Positions 62,201-64,000 of a stretch of 64,000 nt of DNA are shown one piece after another. Made by a program: the position numbers and the translations under genes. Source of the DNA: JBBAFB01 sp041655595 (GTDB lineage: Bacteria; Bacillota; DULZ01); contig JBBAFB010000001.1 in the NCBI GenBank assembly GCA_041655595.1, positions 1 through 64,000 on the forward strand, written 5' to 3'. The notes beneath the pieces were generated by a model. The model was not told the DNA's origin. It ran no database searches and worked only from the letters and a program-made list of their open reading frames with translations. How positions within the stretch are numbered: the first letter of the stretch is position 1; every line of letters begins with the position of its first letter.

Positions 62201-62228
62201 TTGTTAAGAAAAAATAAATTTGTGGGCA

Positions 62229-64000
62229 CTATGCTTCAACAAAAAGCTCTCCGATAATATCTGAATATTTTTCTTGCACAAACTTTCTTTTTACTTTCAA
62301 AGTAGGTGTTAATTCACCGGTGTCGGATGAAAATTCTTCACTTAAAAGAGCAAACTTTTTGATTTGTTCATAAGAAGGCAAATCCTTAATAGTTTCCTTA
62401 ATACGGTTGTTATAAAGCTCTACAATTTTCGGATCACTTACCAAGTCCTGATAGTTTGCAAATTCAATATTGTTTTCTTGGGCGTAGGCAGTTAAGGCTT
62501 CAAAATTAGGTATAATTAAGGCGGCTAGGTATTTTTTCTTATCACCCAAAACAACGGCTTGACCAACTAAGGGATCTGTTCCAAGCAAACCTTCAATATT
62601 CTGGGGAGCAACATTTTTACCGCCGGAAGTGACTATGATGTCCTTTTTGCGATCTGTGATAAATAGGTAACCTTCATCATCAATATAGCCGATGTCTCCG
62701 GTATAAAACCAACCATCTTTAAATACTGCCGCTGTTTCCTCCGGCTGCTTGTAGTAGCCTATACTGACATTGGGGCCCTTGGCTAAAATTTCACCGTCAT
62801 CGGCAATTTTGAGCTCCACATTGGGCAGCGCCGGACCAACACTTCCCAGTCTGAGTTTTTCAAAAGTGTTTACGCTTAGGACAGGAGCCGTTTCGGTCAG
62901 ACCGTAACCCTCTAAAATCGTAAGTCCCACCGCATGAAAAAATTCGTTAATATCCTTGGCTAAGGCGGCACCGCCAGAAATAAAAAATCTCAATTTGCCG
63001 CCCGTTAGTTCTTTCAGCTTAGAAAAAACCAATTTATCCGCTATGCCATGTTTCATTTTTAAGCCCAAGCCGGGGGTTTTCTGCTCAAGATTAGTATAGA
63101 ACCACTCTTTGCCGACTTCCACCGACCAATAAAACAGCTTTTTCTTTAAGCTGCTGCCTTGGTTCATTTTATTTAAGACACCGGCATATATTTTTTCATA
63201 AAGTCTTGGCACACTAACCATCACATCCGGTTTAACCTCCGGTAGGTTTTGCGCCACCTCATTAACCCCTTCGGCATAGGCAATGGTTCCCGCCTTATAC
63301 AAAATCAGGTAATAACCGGCCATTCTTTCCAGTACATGACTGAGAGGTAAAAATGATAGGGCGACTTCTTGGGGGTAAAGCTCTACCACTTGGGTAGCTC
63401 CCTTCACATTTTCCAAAAAGTTTTTGTGTGACAGCATTACACCCTTCGGATTTCCGGTGGTTCCGGAAGTATAAACATAAGAAATAATATCATCCTCTGC
63501 TGAACTGTCAATCAGTTTTTGTACTTCCCCGGAGTGCTCCTTTTTATATTCCGCACCAAGTTGAAGAAGTTCCTCAAAAGGCCGAACACCCTCAGCCGCG
63601 CCATGCCCTTCTTTCCAATCCATTAAGAAAATGTGTTCCAAATTGTCTAAATTTTTGCGAACCTGCAAAACCTCTTCCAGCATACTTTTCTGAGAGACAA
63701 TTAAAATTTTAGATTCGGAATGGTCAATTACATACTCAATCTGCTTTGCCCTGTTTGTGTGGTAAATAGGTACCACTACACCTTTAATGCTAATAATTCC
63801 TAAGTCTGAAATTGCCCACTCCGGTCTGTTTTCGGAAAGAATAGCCACCTTTTCTCCGGGCTTAACACCCAAGGACAATAAACCGTTTGCCAGGTTTTCT
63901 ATTCTTACTCCAAATTCCGTCCAGCTAATATCATGCCAACTACCATCTTTTTTAAACCTTAGCACAGGAAAATCACCGTAAGTCCCAACCCGATTAAAAA
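62229..64000 (-). CDS. Long-chain acyl-CoA synthetase (AMP-forming), 5' end outside the window
   Basis: At least 590 residues. Adenylate-forming motif YVYTSGTTGNPKGVMLSHK near residue 167-185 of the visible part, GYGLTETAPV and GWFYTGDIGYIDDEGYLFITDRKKD, then the C-terminal Lys region. Reading continues in frame above the GTG at 63965 as FNRVGTYGDFPVLRFKK, a conserved upstream part, so the gene continues beyond base 64000. Activates fatty acids with ATP and CoA. Confidence 0.93.
   Translation of the reverse strand, partial: FNRVGTYGDFPVLRFKKDGSWHDISWTEFGVRIENLANGLLSLGVKPGEKVAILSENRPEWAISDLGIISIKGVVVPIYHTNRAKQIEYVIDHSESKILIVSQKSMLEEVLQVRKNLDNLEHIFLMDWKEGHGAAEGVRPFEELLQLGAEYKKEHSGEVQKLIDSSAEDDIISYVYTSGTTGNPKGVMLSHKNFLENVKGATQVVELYPQEVALSFLPLSHVLERMAGYYLILYKAGTIAYAEGVNEVAQNLPEVKPDVMVSVPRLYEKIYAGVLNKMNQGSSLKKKLFYWSVEVGKEWFYTNLEQKTPGLGLKMKHGIADKLVFSKLKELTGGKLRFFISGGAALAKDINEFFHAVGLTILEGYGLTETAPVLSVNTFEKLRLGSVGPALPNVELKIADDGEILAKGPNVSIGYYKQPEETAAVFKDGWFYTGDIGYIDDEGYLFITDRKKDIIVTSGGKNVAPQNIEGLLGTDPLVGQAVVLGDKKKYLAALIIPNFEALTAYAQENNIEFANYQDLVSDPKIVELYNNRIKETIKDLPSYEQIKKFALLSEEFSSDTGELTPTLKVKRKFVQEKYSDIIGELFVEA

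Overview
The window comes from an anaerobic, endospore-forming, AT-rich Clostridia-type Firmicute. The supporting genes are a complete spoIIIAA-AH operon, an uninterrupted sigK, the asp23/amaP stress genes, the typical Firmicutes block alaS-ireB-ruvX-DUF1292-mltG-U32, an NfnAB flavin bifurcase, a folate C1 pair and a selenoprotein. Together with the large type IV pilus locus and the OLE RNA, these fit a Peptococcaceae/Syntrophomonadales/Dethiobacter-like anaerobe. The species cannot be named from the window. Almost everything lies on the minus strand; only sigK and a Crp/Fnr regulator are plus-strand genes.

Region by region (minus-strand transcription runs from high to low coordinates). 1-9.4 kb: one long operon from a good promoter at 9.42 kb through asp23, amaP, DUF2273, nusB, a TsaD paralogue, nfnA, nfnB, folD, a cyclodeaminase, xseA, xseB and ispA, ending in a large structured non-coding region that I identify as OLE RNA (cut by the window edge). 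9.5-12.7 kb: biotin carboxylase plus an OadA-AccB fusion that keeps an internal ribosome binding site. 12.8-18.0 kb: spoIIIA operon. 18.2-23.7 kb: an acidic zinc-ribbon protein, efp, pepP, aroQ, tldE and tldD. 23.8-45.1 kb: a very large type IV pilus locus with two PilMNO sets, two assembly ATPases, PilT, two PilC/GspF platforms, several minor pilins, a major pilin, a prepilin peptidase, PilP- and PilQ-like proteins and a dedicated sigma factor. The pilP-to-pilC/sigma part is preceded by a c-di-GMP-I (GEMM) riboswitch whose P1 strand overlaps a terminator, predicting an ON switch. 45.2-48.4 kb: a MerR-like protein, a YqeG phosphatase, sigK, CcdA and a thioredoxin.

48.5-48.8 kb holds a gene that ordinary gene calling misses: a 97-residue HesB-related selenoprotein with an in-frame TGA followed by a bacterial SECIS hairpin, its own Shine-Dalgarno sequence and a strong promoter. 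49.0-53.5 kb is an uncharacterised anaerobic respiratory-looking module: a membrane protein, an FmdE-domain lipoprotein, a NapH-like protein and a NapG-like protein. It is transcribed from a promoter with a perfect TTGAT-N4-ATCAA box centred where a class II activator would bind, and a Crp/Fnr-family gene is divergent next door. An unidentified structured RNA closed by a 10-bp stem and a U-run lies between two genes of the module. 53.5-64 kb: a Cys-rich unknown protein, U32 peptidase, mltG, DUF1292, ruvX, ireB, alaS, an AI-2E permease, small proteins and a partial long-chain acyl-CoA synthetase running off the end.

Main points for follow-up: the selenoprotein, the riboswitch-controlled pilus operon with its own sigma factor, the OLE RNA operon, the FNR-box redox module with its structured leader, and the fused OadA-AccB gene with an internal start.
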